64,000 bases of DNA from Lentilactobacillus senioris DSM 24302 = JCM 17472 (GTDB lineage: Bacteria; Bacillota; Bacilli; Lactobacillales; Lactobacillaceae): positions 62,001 through 126,000 of the forward strand of contig NZ_AYZR01000009.1 in NCBI RefSeq assembly GCF_001436555.1, given 5' to 3'. This document shows, piece by piece, positions 1-10,833 of this stretch. Within the stretch, counting starts at the first letter, position 1; the number at the start of each line of letters is the position of its first letter. Under the pieces are notes generated by a model. It saw only the letters and a program-made list of their open reading frames with translations, had not been told where the DNA came from and did no database searches. The translations under genes and the position numbers were made by a program.

Positions 1-741
1 TAATTGCATCTGACGGACCCATTTAAGATCTGCAAAAATATCTTGTGGACTACCCTGTTTAGTAATTTCGCCATGACTCATTACCACTACCTGTTCAGCG
101 TATTGCACAACGTCATCCATTTGATGGGTGACCAAAATGATGGTAATCCCCATTTCATCATGTAGCCGAGCTACCAGAGCCATAATATCAGCATGGCCCC
201 GAGGATCTAAGCCCGCGGTGGGTTCGTCCAAAATTAGAATGGAAGGATTCATTGCTAATACTCCTGCAATTGCCACCCGCCGCATTTGCCCACCTGACAG
301 ATCAATTGGTGATTGATCTTGATATTGTTGAGGTAACCCCACCAAATCCATTGCATTTAAAGCTGCTTGCTTGGCTTCCGCCTCCGTTGCTCCATAATTA
401 AGTGGACCAAACATAATATCTTTGATAACCGTTTCTTCAAAAATCTGTTTTTCTGGAAACTGAAATACCATGCCTACTTTTTGACGCAGCGGACGCAGAT
501 TTTTATTAGTGGTCTTATGAGTAATTACATAATCACCCACGCTGACTTCACCACTTGTAGGTTTGATTAACGCATTAATGTGTTGAATGAGAGTAGATTT
601 ACCACTTCCGGTATGACCGATAATTGCGGTAAAGCTCCCTTCCGTTAACGTTAAATTAATATCCTTAAGTGCTTGGTGCGCATCAGGAGAGTCCTCATGG
701 TAGACATAATTTACATTTTGGAATTTAATTTGACCAGCCAT
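1..741 (-). CDS. ecfA2: ECF transporter ATPase EcfA2 (3' end cut by window edge)
   Basis: ATP-hydrolysing subunit of an energy-coupling-factor importer, which powers uptake of vitamins and similar micronutrients together with EcfA1, EcfT and exchangeable S components at the membrane. I see 247 open codons from the ATG at 741 to the window edge with no stop, so the C-terminal end is missing. Walker A GHTGSGKST lies at residues 42-50; a Q-loop, an LSGGQMRRVAIA signature, Walker B ILILDEP and a switch histidine (VTHQ) follow. The start overlaps the end of ecfA1 by about 30 bases, so the two are translationally linked. In lactobacilli this pair follows rplQ and precedes ecfT and truA, which should lie beyond the edge. 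Confidence 0.93.
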   Translation of the reverse strand, partial: MAGQIKFQNVNYVYHEDSPDAHQALKDINLTLTEGSFTAIIGHTGSGKSTLIQHINALIKPTSGEVSVGDYVITHKTTNKNLRPLRQKVGMVFQFPEKQIFEETVIKDIMFGPLNYGATEAEAKQAALNAMDLVGLPQQYQDQSPIDLSGGQMRRVAIAGVLAMNPSILILDEPTAGLDPRGHADIMALVARLHDEMGITIILVTHQMDDVVQYAEQVVVMSHGEITKQGSPQDIFADLKWVRQMQL

Positions 742-1544
742 TTGATCACCTCCTCATCGTTTAAATACTGATCAGGTAAGCTCACTCCCGCTTTTCGGAG
801 TTGTTCAGCCAATTGACTGGCAAATGGTACATCTAGTCCATCATTTTTAAGTAGTTCCGGATTATTTAATACCTTATCCGGCGTATCTTCCAATACTAAT
901 TGACCGTTATTAAGTAACATGATTCGATCAGCCACTGCGGCTTCATTAATATCATGTGTAATGGAAATAACCGTTAAATCCTCCTGTTGTTTAAGGGTTT
1001 GGATTAAGGAAATAATTTCTTTTCGCCCTCGAGGATCTAACATGCTAGTAGCTTCATCTAAGATTAAAATTTGTGGACGCACAGCAATAATTCCAGCAAT
1101 CGCCACCCGTTGTTTTTGGCCTCCAGACAAATTAGCCGGAATTCGTTCCCGAAAATCCAGCATGTTAACCGCCTTAAGACTATCTTCAATGATTGGTCCC
1201 ATTTGCTCTCTAGAAACTTGGCGATTTTCCAATCCAAAGGCTACATCTTCTTCAACAGTCGCCCCCACAAATTGGTTATCTGGATTTTGAAATACCATTC
1301 CAATTTGGTTGCGAACAGCTCCAAGATGCTCTTCGTCAACGGGTAACCCCGAAACCATGATCTGACCGCCTGCGGGTTCCAATAAGCCGTCCATTAATTT
1401 GGCCAACGTACTTTTACCGCTACCATTTTGACCAATAATAGCGAGCCATTCTCCCTGTTTAACGTTAAGGGATAGGTCGTTGAACACAACGTGTTCATCT
1501 GGATATTCAAATGAAAGGTGACTAACCGTTACGATATTTGTCAT
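711..1544 (-). CDS. ecfA1: ECF transporter ATPase EcfA1
   Basis: First ATPase of the energy-coupling-factor importer; forms the EcfA1-EcfA2 heterodimer that drives the EcfT scaffold and substrate-binding S components. The 277-residue protein has Walker A GQNGSGKST at residues 38-46, the ABC signature LSGGQKQRVAIA near residue 140, Walker B ILILDEA and a switch histidine in SITHD. Length is normal for the family. It starts 170 bases after rplQ; I see no convincing terminator in that gap, so transcription may continue from the alpha operon. Its 3' end overlaps the start of ecfA2. Confidence 0.93.
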   Translation of the reverse strand: MTNIVTVSHLSFEYPDEHVVFNDLSLNVKQGEWLAIIGQNGSGKSTLAKLMDGLLEPAGGQIMVSGLPVDEEHLGAVRNQIGMVFQNPDNQFVGATVEEDVAFGLENRQVSREQMGPIIEDSLKAVNMLDFRERIPANLSGGQKQRVAIAGIIAVRPQILILDEATSMLDPRGRKEIISLIQTLKQQEDLTVISITHDINEAAVADRIMLLNNGQLVLEDTPDKVLNNPELLKNDGLDVPFASQLAEQLRKAGVSLPDQYLNDEEVIKWLVKLNSKM

Positions 1545-1714
1545 TGCTGCTCTTCCTTAACCTTTTTTATGTACAAAAAAATCACTGACAGGTTAACGGC
1601 GCATGAGAAATTCATCTCACATTCAAACTAGACTAGGACAAAGCCACCATCATAGCGTTCTATACCGAAAACCCGAGTGATTCTCGTGAAAACAAATTGT
1701 TTAATTATTTAAAA

Positions 1715-2098
1715 CTAGTCAACTAATTGTAAGATGACCATTTGGGCACCGTCCCCGCGACGAGGCATAGTCTTGTAAATTCGAGTGTACCCACCGTTAC
1801 GGTCAGCATACTTAGTTGCAAGATCTCCGAATACCTTTTGCAATGCAGTAGTTACAGTTACGTTATCGCCGTCTTCGTTAACGTCGGCAACTACGTCACG
1901 TAAAAATGCAGCAGCTTGGCGACGAGCATGAAGATCCCCGCGCTTGCCAAGTGAAATCATCTTATCAGCAGTTGAGCGAACTTCTTTGGCTTTAGCTTCA
2001 GTAGTTACGATTTGACCGTTAACGATCAAGTCAGTAGTAAGGTTACGAAGCAAAGCTTTACGATGTTCACTGGTCCGTTGTAATTTCCGGTAACTCAT
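1715..2098 (-). CDS. rplQ: 50S ribosomal protein L17
   Basis: Large-subunit ribosomal protein L17, 127 residues, normal bacterial length. It opens with the conserved [16 protein letters not shown] segment and ends with the conserved region around the [13 protein letters not shown] motif. It is the last ribosomal gene of the alpha operon, 22 bases after rpoA, with a clear purine-rich ribosome binding site. The ECF ATPase genes follow it. Confidence 0.98.
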   Translation of the reverse strand: MSYRKLQRTSEHRKALLRNLTTDLIVNGQIVTTEAKAKEVRSTADKMISLGKRGDLHARRQAAAFLRDVVADVNEDGDNVTVTTALQKVFGDLATKYADRNGGYTRIYKTMPRRGDGAQMVILQLVD

Positions 2099-2120
2099 GA
2101 ATGAATCTCCTCCTTATCCT

Positions 2121-3071
2121 TTAGTCTTCTTTGCGAAGTGACAAACCAAGACCCGCTAATTTTTCCTTAACTTCTTCAAGTGACTTACGGCCCAAGTTAC
2201 GAACCTTCATCATATCAGCTTCGGAACGATCAGTTAATTCTTGAACGGTGTTAATTCCTGCTCGTTTCAAACAGTTATATGACCGGACAGAAAGATCGAG
2301 TTCTTCGATAGTCATTTCAAGCATTTTTTCCTTGTGTGTTTCTTCCTTCTCAACCATGATTTCAGCGTTTTTAGCTTCGTCAGTGAGATTAACAAACATT
2401 TCAAGGTGTTCAGTGAGAATTTTGGCGGCCAGACTAATTGCTTCACTAGCTGTAATAGAGCCGTTGCTCCAAACATCAAGTGTCAGCTTGTCAAAATCAT
2501 CTCTTTGACCAACTCGTGTACTTTCAACTTGATAGTTAACACGTTCAATTGGGGTGTAAATGGAATCGACAGGAAGAACCCCGATAGGCATATCAATGCT
2601 ACGCTTCTTGTTTTCCATTGCGGAAACATAACCTCGACCCTTGTTAGCAGTTAAGTTCATATGGAAGCTAGCACCGTCAGCAACGGTAGCAATGTGCAAA
2701 TCTGGATTTAAGATAGTAACATCACTTCCACCAACAATGTCAGCAGCAGTAACTTCGGTAGGGCCGATTACATCAATTTCCAAATTTTCTTCTTCTTCAT
2801 CAGGTCCATCTAATTTCAAAGAAATTTTCTTAACATTCAAAATGATTTGAGTCACATCTTCAACAACCCCTTTGATTGTTGAAAATTCATGAAGGACGCC
2901 ATCAATTTGAATACTGGTAATAGCAGCACCTGGAAGTGAAGACAACAAGGTTCTACGTAAGGAGTTTCCCAACGTAGTTCCATAGCCTCGTTCTAGCGGT
3001 TCAACAATTACTTCTCCAAAATTACTGGTTTCTTCAACTTTATGAATGTTAGGCTTTTCAAATTCAATCAT
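2121..3071 (-). CDS. rpoA: RNA polymerase alpha subunit
   Basis: Alpha subunit of RNA polymerase, which nucleates assembly of the core enzyme and contacts UP elements and activators. The N-terminal assembly domain (about residues 1-230) is followed by a linker and a C-terminal DNA-binding domain containing the helix-hairpin-helix region around [13 protein letters not shown] and [14 protein letters not shown] chose the ATG at 3071 (MIEFEKP, 316 residues) because the family starts there; an upstream ATG at 3080 in the same frame sits closer to the AAAGGGG ribosome binding site, so the start is not certain. Gene order rpsK-rpoA-rplQ is the standard alpha operon. Confidence 0.97.
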   Translation of the reverse strand: MIEFEKPNIHKVEETSNFGEVIVEPLERGYGTTLGNSLRRTLLSSLPGAAITSIQIDGVLHEFSTIKGVVEDVTQIILNVKKISLKLDGPDEEEENLEIDVIGPTEVTAADIVGGSDVTILNPDLHIATVADGASFHMNLTANKGRGYVSAMENKKRSIDMPIGVLPVDSIYTPIERVNYQVESTRVGQRDDFDKLTLDVWSNGSITASEAISLAAKILTEHLEMFVNLTDEAKNAEIMVEKEETHKEKMLEMTIEELDLSVRSYNCLKRAGINTVQELTDRSEADMMKVRNLGRKSLEEVKEKLAGLGLSLRKED

Positions 3072-3154
3072 TCTTATCATTAACCCCTTTCAAAACGTGC
3101 GAGTTTATATATAAATCATATCGGAAGGATAACAATGGCACACTTCTTCCAGTA

Positions 3155-3544
3155 TTAAACCCGACGACGCTTTGGAGGACGAGATCCATTATGAGGAACT
3201 GGAGTAACGTCACGAATTGCAGTGACTTCCAAACCAGTTGCTTGAAGTGCACGAATAGCAGCTTCACGACCTGAACCAGGACCTTTAACCGCAACTTCAA
3301 CAGTCTTCATACCGTGTTCCATTGATGCTTTAGCAGCAGCTTCAGCAGCCATTTGGGCAGCAAAAGGTGTTGACTTACGGCTACCACGGAATCCAAGGGC
3401 ACCAGCTGATGACCAAGAAATAGCGTTTCCTTGCACATCGGTAATCATAACCAACGTGTTGTTAAACGTTGAGTGGATATGAGCAACACCTGATTCGATG
3501 TTCTTCTTTACCCGGCGCTTACGATTTGTTTTTCTCTTTACCAT
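3155..3544 (-). CDS. rpsK: 30S ribosomal protein S11
   Basis: Small-subunit platform protein S11, 129 residues as usual. The conserved core [18 protein letters not shown] and the C-terminal [18 protein letters not shown] tail are present. It lies between rpsM and rpoA in the alpha operon, 22 bases after rpsM, with a GGAGG-type ribosome binding site. Confidence 0.98.
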   Translation of the reverse strand: MVKRKTNRKRRVKKNIESGVAHIHSTFNNTLVMITDVQGNAISWSSAGALGFRGSRKSTPFAAQMAAEAAAKASMEHGMKTVEVAVKGPGSGREAAIRALQATGLEVTAIRDVTPVPHNGSRPPKRRRV

Positions 3545-3566
3545 GGGAACAGTTAACCTCCTTTAT

Positions 3567-3932
3567 TTATTTCTTCTTGCCTGCGATGGCAACTGCTTTA
3601 CCCTTACGAGTACGAGCGTTGTTCTTAGTGTGTTGACCACGAACTGGCAAGCCACGACGGTGACGCATACCACGGTATGAGCCAATTTCTTGAAGACGCT
3701 TGATGTTCATGCTTACTTCACGACGAAGATCACCTTCGACTTTGTAGTTGTCAACAACTGCACGAATCTTGTCTTCTTGATCAGGAGTTAAGTCCCGAAC
3801 ACGAACATCTTCAGAAACGTCAGCTTGTGTGAGAATCTTTTGGGCAGTAGTGTTACCAATCCCGTAGATATAAGTTAATGCAATAACAATTCGTTTATCA
3901 CGAGGTAAATCGATTCCGGCAATACGAGCCAT
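3567..3932 (-). CDS. rpsM: 30S ribosomal protein S13
   Basis: Small-subunit head protein S13, 121 residues. It begins [14 protein letters not shown] and ends with the lysine-rich tail that reaches the P site; the [14 protein letters not shown] segment is typical. It follows rpmJ with a short gap and precedes rpsK, the normal order of the alpha operon. Confidence 0.98.
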   Translation of the reverse strand: MARIAGIDLPRDKRIVIALTYIYGIGNTTAQKILTQADVSEDVRVRDLTPDQEDKIRAVVDNYKVEGDLRREVSMNIKRLQEIGSYRGMRHRRGLPVRGQHTKNNARTRKGKAVAIAGKKK

Positions 3933-3956
3933 TTAACATACACCTCCTAGTTACGT

Positions 3957-4076
3957 TTATTTACCTTGACGTTGTTTGTGTTTAGGGTTTGCTGAGCAAA
4001 TAATCATTACTCGACCCTTACGTTTGATAACTTTACAATGTTCGCACATTGGTTTTACAGATGGTCTTACTTTCAT
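3957..4076 (-). CDS. rpmJ: 50S ribosomal protein L36 (zinc-binding form)
   Basis: A 39-residue protein between infA and rpsM, the standard place of rpmJ. It begins [14 protein letters not shown]. The cysteines at residues 11, 14 and 27 and the histidine at 33 form the zinc-ribbon pattern of the C+ form of L36. A GAGGG ribosome binding site precedes the ATG at 4076. It is too short for most ORF-length cut-offs. Confidence 0.97.
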   Translation of the reverse strand: MKVRPSVKPMCEHCKVIKRKGRVMIICSANPKHKQRQGK

Positions 4077-4110
4077 TTTTAAACCCTCCTCAAAAAATGA
4101 TGAAGACTAA

Positions 4111-4329
4111 TTACTTAAACCGATAAGTAATCCGACCTTTACTTAGGTCATAAGGAGACATTTCAACGGTAACTTTGTCACCTGGTAAGATTCGAATGTA
4201 ATGCATTCTAATTTTACCTGAAACGTGTGCTAAAATTTCATGTCCATTTTCGAGTTCAACTCGGAACATGGCGTTAGGTAAGGTTTCAAGTACCTTACCT
4301 TCAACTTCAATAACATTATCCTTAGCCAT
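4111..4329 (-). CDS. infA: Translation initiation factor IF-1
   Basis: IF-1, a 72-residue OB-fold protein that binds the A site of the 30S subunit during initiation. The conserved [19 protein letters not shown] start and the [16 protein letters not shown] core are both present. It lies between adk and rpmJ. A good promoter sits in the 120-base gap upstream (-35 TTGAAA, -10 TAGAAT), so infA-rpmJ-rpsM-rpsK-rpoA-rplQ can be transcribed separately from the upstream spc genes. Confidence 0.98.
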   Translation of the reverse strand: MAKDNVIEVEGKVLETLPNAMFRVELENGHEILAHVSGKIRMHYIRILPGDKVTVEMSPYDLSKGRITYRFK

Positions 4330-4407
4330 TATTATCCACCTCCAACTAACTAAGTTAGATTGATTCTAGAAAACGTCACAATAGCTAACGAGTAGTCTAT
4401 CACAGTT

Positions 4408-4436
4408 ATTCTAGCATATCAATCCTGTAGTTTCAA
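4408..4436 (-). promoter_or_regulatory. Promoter of the infA-rpmJ-rpsM-rpsK-rpoA-rplQ unit
   Basis: On the minus strand I read -35 TTGAAA (4431-4436), a 17-base spacer and -10 TAGAAT (4408-4413), with TGC before the -10 (extended -10). It lies in the 119-base adk-infA gap, the only sizeable gap within the spc/alpha block. Confidence 0.75.
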
Positions 4437-4448
4437 AATGATGAAGGG

Positions 4449-5105
4449 CTATAGTGACCGTAAAATAGCATCGACATCTTGCCAAACGGCATCAATTTCT
4501 TGATCCCCATTGACGGTGTGAAGTAAGTTACGTTCATCATAGTAGGAAACTAACGGAGTGTTCATCTTGATATTGACGTCTAACCGATTCTTAACAGCTT
4601 CTGGCTTGTCGTCATCACGTTGGTAAAACTCATGACCACCACAAACATCACAAGTGCCAGGAACCTTTGGCATATGGTACAACTTATGATAAGTTGCGCC
4701 ACATGTCTTACAGATGAATCGTCCGGTAAGACGATCCGTCAAAACTTTAGGATCTACATCAATGTTGATAACCGCGCTCAATGGCTTGTTCAATACATCA
4801 GTCATTTCTGCTAATGCATCAGCTTGAGCCAAAGTCCGTGGGAATCCATCTAGTAAAAAGCCAGGTTCAGTATCAGGTTGACTTAGTCGTTCTTTAACGA
4901 TCCCAACAGTGACATCGTCAGGAACTAAATCGCCCTTATCAATGAATTCTTTAGCTTTTAATCCCATTTCAGTTTCGTTTGCCATTGCTTCTCTAAACAT
5001 ATCCCCGGTTGAAATATGAGGAATATGATATTCATCCACAATGTATTGGGCTTGTGTCCCTTTTCCTGCACCAGGGAGACCCATTAAAATTAAATTTAAT
5101 GCCAT
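4449..5105 (-). CDS. adk: Adenylate kinase with zinc-binding lid
   Basis: Catalyses ATP + AMP to two ADP in the cytoplasm. The P-loop GLPGAGKGT is at residues 9-17, followed by the NMP-binding helix region (STGDMFREA). The lid (about residues 128-155) carries two CxxC pairs (CKTC and CDVC), so it is the long, zinc-stabilised Gram-positive form; 218 residues fits this. The gene sits between secY and infA as in most Firmicutes. Confidence 0.97.
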   Translation of the reverse strand: MALNLILMGLPGAGKGTQAQYIVDEYHIPHISTGDMFREAMANETEMGLKAKEFIDKGDLVPDDVTVGIVKERLSQPDTEPGFLLDGFPRTLAQADALAEMTDVLNKPLSAVINIDVDPKVLTDRLTGRFICKTCGATYHKLYHMPKVPGTCDVCGGHEFYQRDDDKPEAVKNRLDVNIKMNTPLVSYYDERNLLHTVNGDQEIDAVWQDVDAILRSL

Positions 5106-5137
5106 TTCGTTTTCCTCCTGTATTTTGAGATTAACTA

Positions 5138-6451
5138 TTATTCAGTCGGCCGTGAATCTTGGATAAATCCAACGTATTGTCGTTTCATCATCAATCCACG
5201 AATTTGCCGGATGGTTTCGATAGCAACCCCAACAACAATAAGTAAACTAGTCCCACCTAATCCGATTGACTCGCTCAAGTGCCAAACGTTTGAAGCAATT
5301 AATGGAATTAAGGCCACAATTCCTAAGAATAGAGAACCAACGGTACTTAATCTCATTAACAAACGAGAGATATATGATTGAGTTTCGTGTCCAGGCCAAA
5401 CACCAGGAATATAACTGCCTTGCTTTTGCAAGTTTTCAGATAACTTTTCTGGGTTAACTTGAACAAATGCATAGAAATAGGTAAACATAATGATTAATAA
5501 AGTGTAAAGCGTTGCGCCAACTGGCGTTTGCATGTTAAACACATTATTTAATACTTGATACCAAGTATCTTCAGAATGGTTATTAGCAAAAGCCATTAAA
5601 ATCGTTTGTGGAGTTGAAATAAATGAGCTAGCGAAGATAACTGGGATAACTCCGGCAACGTTAACCTTCAATGGAAGATAACTGCTGTCAGGAGCTCCGG
5701 CTACTCGACGAGTATATTGAATTGGTACCCGTCGTTCAGCTTGTTGTACCCAAGTTACCCAAGTAACAATGATCAAGATAACAATTGCCAAAGCAATTGC
5801 GAACAAAATTGGTTTCCAGAGGTCTTCTGTGGCTACTCCAACAAAATATTGTTGGTATAGTTGTTGAAGGCCAACCGGAATTCGAGCAATGATCCCGGCA
5901 AAGATGATCATTGAAATCCCATTTCCGATTCCTCGATCAGTAATCATGTCCCCCATCCAGGTAGTTAACATTGAACCACCGGTAAGAATCATACCGATAG
6001 TAATGTAAGTAGTTGCCGATGGATGAGAAACTAAATTCAAACTACTCAAAGTATTAAATCCAGCAGTAATCCCAATTGATTGGAAGAATGCTAATACCAC
6101 CGTTAGATAACGAGTGACTTGATTTAATTTTCTTCGACCAACTTCCCCTTGTTTCCCCCATTCCACAAAACGTGGAACAATATCCATTTGGAGAAGTTGC
6201 ACAATGATTTGCGCGGTAATATATGGTGACACCCCCATGGCAAAGATGGAATAGTTAGTTAGCCCGCCACCACTAAAGGTGTTCAAAATGCTAACCAACC
6301 CAGATGATGCCACTGACTGGAGTGCCTTTGCGTTAATACCTGGAACCGTAATATATGCCCCAAGTCGAAAGATCACAAGAACCATCAGCGTAAAGAGGAT
6401 CTTATTTCTAATATCTTTGACTTTAAAAGCATCTTTCAGGGTCGAAAGCAT
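5138..6451 (-). CDS. secY: Protein translocase subunit SecY
   Basis: Channel-forming subunit of the SecYEG translocon in the cytoplasmic membrane. The 437-residue protein shows ten hydrophobic segments and the conserved cytoplasmic loop before the PIQYTRR motif. Its ATG overlaps the rplO stop by one base (TAATG), which implies translational coupling. adk follows after 32 bases. Confidence 0.98.
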   Translation of the reverse strand: MLSTLKDAFKVKDIRNKILFTLMVLVIFRLGAYITVPGINAKALQSVASSGLVSILNTFSGGGLTNYSIFAMGVSPYITAQIIVQLLQMDIVPRFVEWGKQGEVGRRKLNQVTRYLTVVLAFFQSIGITAGFNTLSSLNLVSHPSATTYITIGMILTGGSMLTTWMGDMITDRGIGNGISMIIFAGIIARIPVGLQQLYQQYFVGVATEDLWKPILFAIALAIVILIIVTWVTWVQQAERRVPIQYTRRVAGAPDSSYLPLKVNVAGVIPVIFASSFISTPQTILMAFANNHSEDTWYQVLNNVFNMQTPVGATLYTLLIIMFTYFYAFVQVNPEKLSENLQKQGSYIPGVWPGHETQSYISRLLMRLSTVGSLFLGIVALIPLIASNVWHLSESIGLGGTSLLIVVGVAIETIRQIRGLMMKRQYVGFIQDSRPTE

Positions 6452-6885
6452 TAAATCACCTCGATTGAACCGCCAGCGTTTTCAATTGCAGATTGTGCAG
6501 ATTTTGAGAATTTGTTAGCCTTAACGGTTAACTTCTTTGAAAGTTCGCCTTCACCAAGAATCTTGATACCGCTCTTAACGTTCTTAACGATACCAGCAGC
6601 GATCAATGATTCTGGAGTAACTTCAGCGCCGTTGTCAAATGCTTCTAATCTAGAAACGTTAACAACTGCATATTCCTTGCGGTTGATGTTGTTAAAACCA
6701 CGTTTAGGAATTCGACGATACAAAGGCATTTGCCCACCTTCAAAGCCTAAACGAGTCTTGCCACGAGCCTTTTGACCTTTTTGGCCACGGCCAGCAGTTT
6801 TACCTTTACCAGCTGAACGTCCGCGACCTTTACGCATGCGTGATGACCGTGAACCTTCTGCAGCTTGTAGTTCATTTAACTTCAT
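6451..6885 (-). CDS. rplO: 50S ribosomal protein L15
   Basis: Large-subunit protein L15, 144 residues. It begins [13 protein letters not shown] and has the glycine/arginine-rich N-terminal extension ([18 protein letters not shown]) typical of the family. I chose the ATG at 6885: a GTG twelve bases upstream lies inside the AAGGAGG ribosome binding site and cannot be the start. The stop overlaps the secY start. Confidence 0.97.
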   Translation of the reverse strand: MKLNELQAAEGSRSSRMRKGRGRSAGKGKTAGRGQKGQKARGKTRLGFEGGQMPLYRRIPKRGFNNINRKEYAVVNVSRLEAFDNGAEVTPESLIAAGIVKNVKSGIKILGEGELSKKLTVKANKFSKSAQSAIENAGGSIEVI

Positions 6886-6908
6886 GAAAATTGGCACCTC
6901 CTTGTTAA

Positions 6909-7094
6909 TTAATCTTTAACTTCTTCAACTTCAATTAAGTGTGCAATGTGGAAAAGTGCTCCACGGATAGCTTCGTTGTCAGGTTTAACAACTGAGCTGT
7001 TGATGCGGCCCAAGCCAAGTGCCTTAACAATTTTACGTTGCTTAGGGAGGCGATGAGCTGCGCTACGTTTTAAAGTAATTTTTAATTGAGCCAT
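6909..7094 (-). CDS. rpmD: 50S ribosomal protein L30
   Basis: Small large-subunit protein L30, 61 residues, beginning [20 protein letters not shown], as expected between rpsE and rplO. The start has a good GGAGG ribosome binding site and lies 13 bases after the rpsE stop. Confidence 0.97.
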   Translation of the reverse strand: MAQLKITLKRSAAHRLPKQRKIVKALGLGRINSSVVKPDNEAIRGALFHIAHLIEVEEVKD

Positions 7095-7107
7095 CTTAAT
7101 TCCCTCC

Positions 7108-7611
7108 TTATTCAGCTAAGTGTGCGGTTGAAACGCCACGTAATGCTGAAACTTCTTCAGCATTCTTCAAGCCTTCAAGACCGGCAAAAGTTGCGCGAAT
7201 AACGTTGACAGGAGTGTTTGAACCAAGACGCTTACTAGTAACATCATCGATACCAGCAAGTTCCATAACGGCACGAACAGCCCCACCAGCTGCAACCCCA
7301 GAACCTTCTTCGGCAGGCTTAAGCATAATGCGGCCACCACCGTAAGTTCCAATGATTTCATGAGGAATGGTAGTACCCACGATTGGAACTTCAATCAAGT
7401 TCTTACGAGCTGCTTCGATAGCTTTACGAATAGCTTCGGGAACTTCTTGAGCTTTACCAGTACCAAAGCCAACATGACCGTGCTTATCACCGACAACGAC
7501 TAAAGCAGCGAAACGAAGACGACGTCCACCCTTAACAACTTTAGTGATCCGGTTAATGGAGACAACGTTGTCTTCAAGTTCTAACTTATCGGGATCAATA
7601 AACTTCTTCAT
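7108..7611 (-). CDS. rpsE: 30S ribosomal protein S5
   Basis: Small-subunit protein S5, 167 residues, involved in decoding fidelity and mRNA unwinding. The conserved [16 protein letters not shown] double-stranded-RNA-binding domain is followed by the C-terminal domain with [10 protein letters not shown] and [12 protein letters not shown]. Position between rplR and rpmD is standard. Confidence 0.98.
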   Translation of the reverse strand: MKKFIDPDKLELEDNVVSINRITKVVKGGRRLRFAALVVVGDKHGHVGFGTGKAQEVPEAIRKAIEAARKNLIEVPIVGTTIPHEIIGTYGGGRIMLKPAEEGSGVAAGGAVRAVMELAGIDDVTSKRLGSNTPVNVIRATFAGLEGLKNAEEVSALRGVSTAHLAE

Positions 7612-7631
7612 GTGCGGTTATTCCTCCTTCT

Positions 7632-7985
7632 CTAAAATTCTAATCCGTTCTCGCGAGCTGCTTCGGCGAGAGCTTGGACACGACCATGATAAATGTATCC
7701 ACCACGATCAAATACGACATTTTTAATGTTCTTAGCAGCTGCACGTTCTGCAACTAACTTACCAACACTAGCAGCTTGTTCAGTCTTAGTACCACTGACA
7801 GCTTCTTCTAATGTTGAGGCACTAACAAGCGTTACACCCGCTACGTCATCAATTACTTGAGCGTAGATGTTTTGGTTAGAGCGAAAAACATTCAAGCGTG
7901 GGCGCTCTGCAGTACCAGAGATCTTATTGCGGACACGATTGTGACGTCGTTTCCGATTTTTGTTCTTATCTGGTTTTGAAATCAA
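7632..7985 (-). CDS. rplR: 50S ribosomal protein L18 (TTG start)
   Basis: 5S-rRNA-binding protein L18, 117 residues from the chosen start, containing the conserved [15 protein letters not shown] segment. I place the start at a TTG (7983-7985), reading MISKPDKNK, because the GTG nine bases upstream is part of the GAGGTG ribosome binding site. This is one of several TTG starts in highly expressed genes of this window. Confidence 0.95.
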   Translation of the reverse strand: MISKPDKNKNRKRRHNRVRNKISGTAERPRLNVFRSNQNIYAQVIDDVAGVTLVSASTLEEAVSGTKTEQAASVGKLVAERAAAKNIKNVVFDRGGYIYHGRVQALAEAARENGLEF

Positions 7986-8019
7986 AATAGTCACCTCAAA
8001 TTTTATTTAGGCTGATAAA

Positions 8020-8559
8020 TTACTTACCAGTCTTACCTTCTTTGCGAATAATGTGTTCATTTTCGTAACGAATACCTTTACCTTTGTAAGGTTCTGGTGA
8101 ACGAACGGCACGAACTGAAGCAGCAAAGTCTCCAACGTGTTGCTTATCAATACCTGAGATATTGATAGTAGTGTTGTCAGGAACTTCAACAGTCAAGTCT
8201 TCTGGGACAGTCATTTCAACTGGGTTTGAGTAACCAACGTTAAGGGTCAAAGTGCTGCCTTTAAGTTGAGCACGGTAACCAACACCGACAAGCTTAAGAG
8301 TTTTCTTAAAACCATCAGTAACCCCTTCAACCATGTTGTTGAAGTTGGCACGTGAAGTACCATGCATTGCACGAACTTTGTTGTTGTAGTTGCCTACTGG
8401 TTCAAAGTTAACTTCGTTGCCTTCGATATTCATCTTAATCATGTCAGAGAATTCACGGCTTAAAGTACCTTTAGAACCTTTAACAGTAACCACGTTACCT
8501 TCTTGTTTTACTTCTACACCAGCTGGTAAAACAACTGTTTTATAACCAATACGACTCAT
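8020..8559 (-). CDS. rplF: 50S ribosomal protein L6
   Basis: Large-subunit protein L6, 179 residues, two repeated alpha/beta domains; begins [15 protein letters not shown] and ends with the conserved [14 protein letters not shown] region. Located between rpsH and rplR in the spc operon, with a GGAGGT ribosome binding site. Confidence 0.98.
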   Translation of the reverse strand: MSRIGYKTVVLPAGVEVKQEGNVVTVKGSKGTLSREFSDMIKMNIEGNEVNFEPVGNYNNKVRAMHGTSRANFNNMVEGVTDGFKKTLKLVGVGYRAQLKGSTLTLNVGYSNPVEMTVPEDLTVEVPDNTTINISGIDKQHVGDFAASVRAVRSPEPYKGKGIRYENEHIIRKEGKTGK

Positions 8560-8590
8560 TTTTATTTCACCTCCAATTCCTTTTTAATTT

Positions 8591-8989
8591 TTACCAAACG
8601 TAAGCTAATACTTCGCCACCGATTTTTTTAGCGCGAGCTTCTTTATCAGTGATAACTCCGTTTGAAGTTGAAATAATAGCAATTCCTAAACCATTAAGAA
8701 CCTTAGGAACAGCATCTGCTTTGACGTATGAACGCAAACCAGGTTTTGAAATTCTCTTAAGACCAGTAATAACACGTTGGTTATCTTGACCGTACTTAAG
8801 GAATACGCGGATAATGCCTTGCTTATCGTCTTCGATATATTCTACATCGCGAACGAAACCTTCGCGCTTAAGAATTTCAGCAATATCGCCTTTGATTTTT
8901 GAAGCAGGTACTTCGACAGTTTCGTGACGAACCATGTTGGCGTTACGAATACGAGTCAAGAAGTCTGCGATTGGATCAGTCATAGACAT
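8591..8989 (-). CDS. rpsH: 30S ribosomal protein S8
   Basis: Small-subunit protein S8, 132 residues, starting [18 protein letters not shown] and ending in the conserved [13 protein letters not shown] and GGEVLAYVW segments. In E. coli S8 represses its own operon; whether that applies here cannot be seen. It lies between rpsN and rplF. Confidence 0.98.
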   Translation of the reverse strand: MSMTDPIADFLTRIRNANMVRHETVEVPASKIKGDIAEILKREGFVRDVEYIEDDKQGIIRVFLKYGQDNQRVITGLKRISKPGLRSYVKADAVPKVLNGLGIAIISTSNGVITDKEARAKKIGGEVLAYVW

Positions 8990-9019
8990 GTGCGAACAAC
9001 CTCCTTTTTATGTTTATTT

Positions 9020-9205
9020 TTACCAACTAGCTTTCTTCATACCAGGGATTTGACCTTCATGAGCAAGTTGACGAAGGCAAATACGGCAAAGATGGAATTT
9101 TTGGTAGACTGCACGAGGCCGTCCACAGCGTTCACAACGAGTGTAAGCTTGCGTTGAAAACTTAGCTGGACGTTCACTTTTTACAATTAATGATTTTTTA
9201 GCCAA
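9020..9205 (-). CDS. rpsN: 30S ribosomal protein S14, zinc-binding type (TTG start)
   Basis: Type Z S14, 61 residues, with zinc cysteines at positions 24, 27, 40 and 43 (CERC and CRIC). The start is a TTG at 9203-9205, seven bases after AGGAGG, giving M-A-K-K-S; frames extending further upstream run back into the rplE gene and lack a ribosome binding site. The short zinc form is the usual copy in the spc operon of Firmicutes. Confidence 0.96.
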   Translation of the reverse strand: MAKKSLIVKSERPAKFSTQAYTRCERCGRPRAVYQKFHLCRICLRQLAHEGQIPGMKKASW

Positions 9206-9221
9206 TGTGAAACCTCCTAGA

Positions 9222-9764
9222 TTACTTTGTGAATGGCATACCGAATTGACCAAGCAACTCATGTGCTTCTTCATCGGTATTGGCAGTAGTAACGATAACG
9301 ATGTCTAAACCACGAACACGGTTAACATTATCATAATCAATTTCAGGGAAAATCAATTGTTCCCGAATACCTAGAGTGTAGTTACCACGACCATCGAATG
9401 AACGAGAGTTAACACCGTGGAAATCACGAACTCGAGGAAGAGAAATGTTGATTAACTTGTCAAGGAAGTCGTACATACGGTCACCACGAAGAGTTACCTT
9501 AGCACCAATTGACATTCCTTCACGTAATCTGAATCCGGCAATTGACTTTTTAGCTTTAGTAACCAAAGGTTTTTGACCTGAGATTAAAGCTAATTCAGCA
9601 ACTGCTTCATCCAAGTTTTTAGCGTTGGTAACGGCGTCACCAACACCCATGTTCAAAACAATTTTATCAAGCTTAGGAGCTTGCATGATTGACTTGTAGC
9701 CAAATTTGTCCATCATATGTGGAGTAATTTCGCCATTGAATTTTTCTTGTAAACGACTTGACAT
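9222..9764 (-). CDS. rplE: 50S ribosomal protein L5
   Basis: 5S-rRNA-binding protein L5, 180 residues, with the conserved [15 protein letters not shown] and [19 protein letters not shown] segments. It follows rplX by 20 bases and precedes rpsN by 16. No unusual feature. Confidence 0.98.
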   Translation of the reverse strand: MSSRLQEKFNGEITPHMMDKFGYKSIMQAPKLDKIVLNMGVGDAVTNAKNLDEAVAELALISGQKPLVTKAKKSIAGFRLREGMSIGAKVTLRGDRMYDFLDKLINISLPRVRDFHGVNSRSFDGRGNYTLGIREQLIFPEIDYDNVNRVRGLDIVIVTTANTDEEAHELLGQFGMPFTK

Positions 9765-9784
9765 TTAAGTGTGGTCCTCCTTTC

Positions 9785-10093
9785 TTAATCGATAGCCTTA
9801 TCTGACTTCTTTGAAAAACGAATTTTTTTACCATCTTCAACGCGGAAACCAACACGGGTTGGTTCGTTGTTTGATGGGTCGATGAGCATTACGTTAGAAA
9901 CATGGATAGGTGCTTCAGTATCAACAATTCCTCCTTGAGGATTGGATTGAGAAGCCTTGTTATGTTTCTTAACCATATTAATGCCTTCAACGATAACGCG
10001 GTCTTTAGAAGCAATAGTCTTTTTTACTGTTCCTTCTTTACCCTTGTCCTTGCCGGCAATGACACGAACTTTGTCACCAGTTTTTACAAACAT
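9785..10093 (-). CDS. rplX: 50S ribosomal protein L24
   Basis: Assembly-initiator protein L24, 102 residues, with an N-terminal KOW motif ([18 protein letters not shown]). I chose the ATG at 10093 because the GTG nine bases upstream is embedded in the AAGGAGGTG ribosome binding site. Between rplN and rplE as usual. Confidence 0.97.
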   Translation of the reverse strand: MFVKTGDKVRVIAGKDKGKEGTVKKTIASKDRVIVEGINMVKKHNKASQSNPQGGIVDTEAPIHVSNVMLIDPSNNEPTRVGFRVEDGKKIRFSKKSDKAID

Positions 10094-10120
10094 TACGGGC
10101 ACCTCCTTATTTTTGGTAGT

Positions 10121-10489
10121 TTAGAGAACTTCTGGGGCTAATGATACAATTTTCATGAAATTGCTATCACGTAATTCACGAGCAACCGGGCCAAAAATAC
10201 GAGTACCTTGAGGGCTCTTGTCATCACGAATTAAAACAGCAGCATTTTCATCAAAACGAATATATGAACCATCATTACGACGAGTTGCAGCTTTAGTCCG
10301 AACAACAACTGCCTTGACAACGTCACCTTTTTTGACAACGCCACCTGGTGTTGCTTGTTTGACAGTAGCAACAATCACATCACCGATACCGGCATATCTT
10401 CTAGTAGAGCCACCTAAAACCTTAATGGTCAGAATTTCTTTTGCACCTGAGTTGTCGGCAACTTTTAAACGACTTTCTTGTTGAATCAC
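10121..10489 (-). CDS. rplN: 50S ribosomal protein L14
   Basis: Large-subunit protein L14, 122 residues; begins [18 protein letters not shown], the strongly conserved family start, and ends in [20 protein letters not shown]. It lies between rpsQ and rplX. Confidence 0.98.
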   Translation of the reverse strand: MIQQESRLKVADNSGAKEILTIKVLGGSTRRYAGIGDVIVATVKQATPGGVVKKGDVVKAVVVRTKAATRRNDGSYIRFDENAAVLIRDDKSPQGTRIFGPVARELRDSNFMKIVSLAPEVL

Positions 10490-10544
10490 AGGTTTATCCT
10501 CCCTTCATTTTTTAAATCAGAATACGATAAAAAATGATTTTAAA

Positions 10545-10811
10545 TTAAATAATAACTGCTTTTTCAACAATATCGATCAAACGGAAACGCTTTGTTGCAG
10601 ACAAAGGACGAGTTTCCATGATTCGAACGATATCGCCAACCTTTGCTTCGTTGTTTTCATCATGAGCGGTGTACTTCTTTGAGTACTTAACACGCTTGCC
10701 ATATGTTGGATGGTTTTTGTAAGTTTCAACAACGACGGTGATGGTCTTGTTGTTCTTATCAGAAACAACGCGTCCTTGATATACCTTTCGCTGGTTACGT
10801 TCTTCAGCCAT
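10545..10811 (-). CDS. rpsQ: 30S ribosomal protein S17
   Basis: Small-subunit OB-fold protein S17, 88 residues, with the conserved [17 protein letters not shown] and [16 protein letters not shown] segments. rpmC lies upstream and rplN downstream. The 55-base gap after it is the longest in this part of the operon and shows no terminator. Confidence 0.98.
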   Translation of the reverse strand: MAEERNQRKVYQGRVVSDKNNKTITVVVETYKNHPTYGKRVKYSKKYTAHDENNEAKVGDIVRIMETRPLSATKRFRLIDIVEKAVII

Positions 10812-10833
10812 TAATCATACCTCCTATCGTATT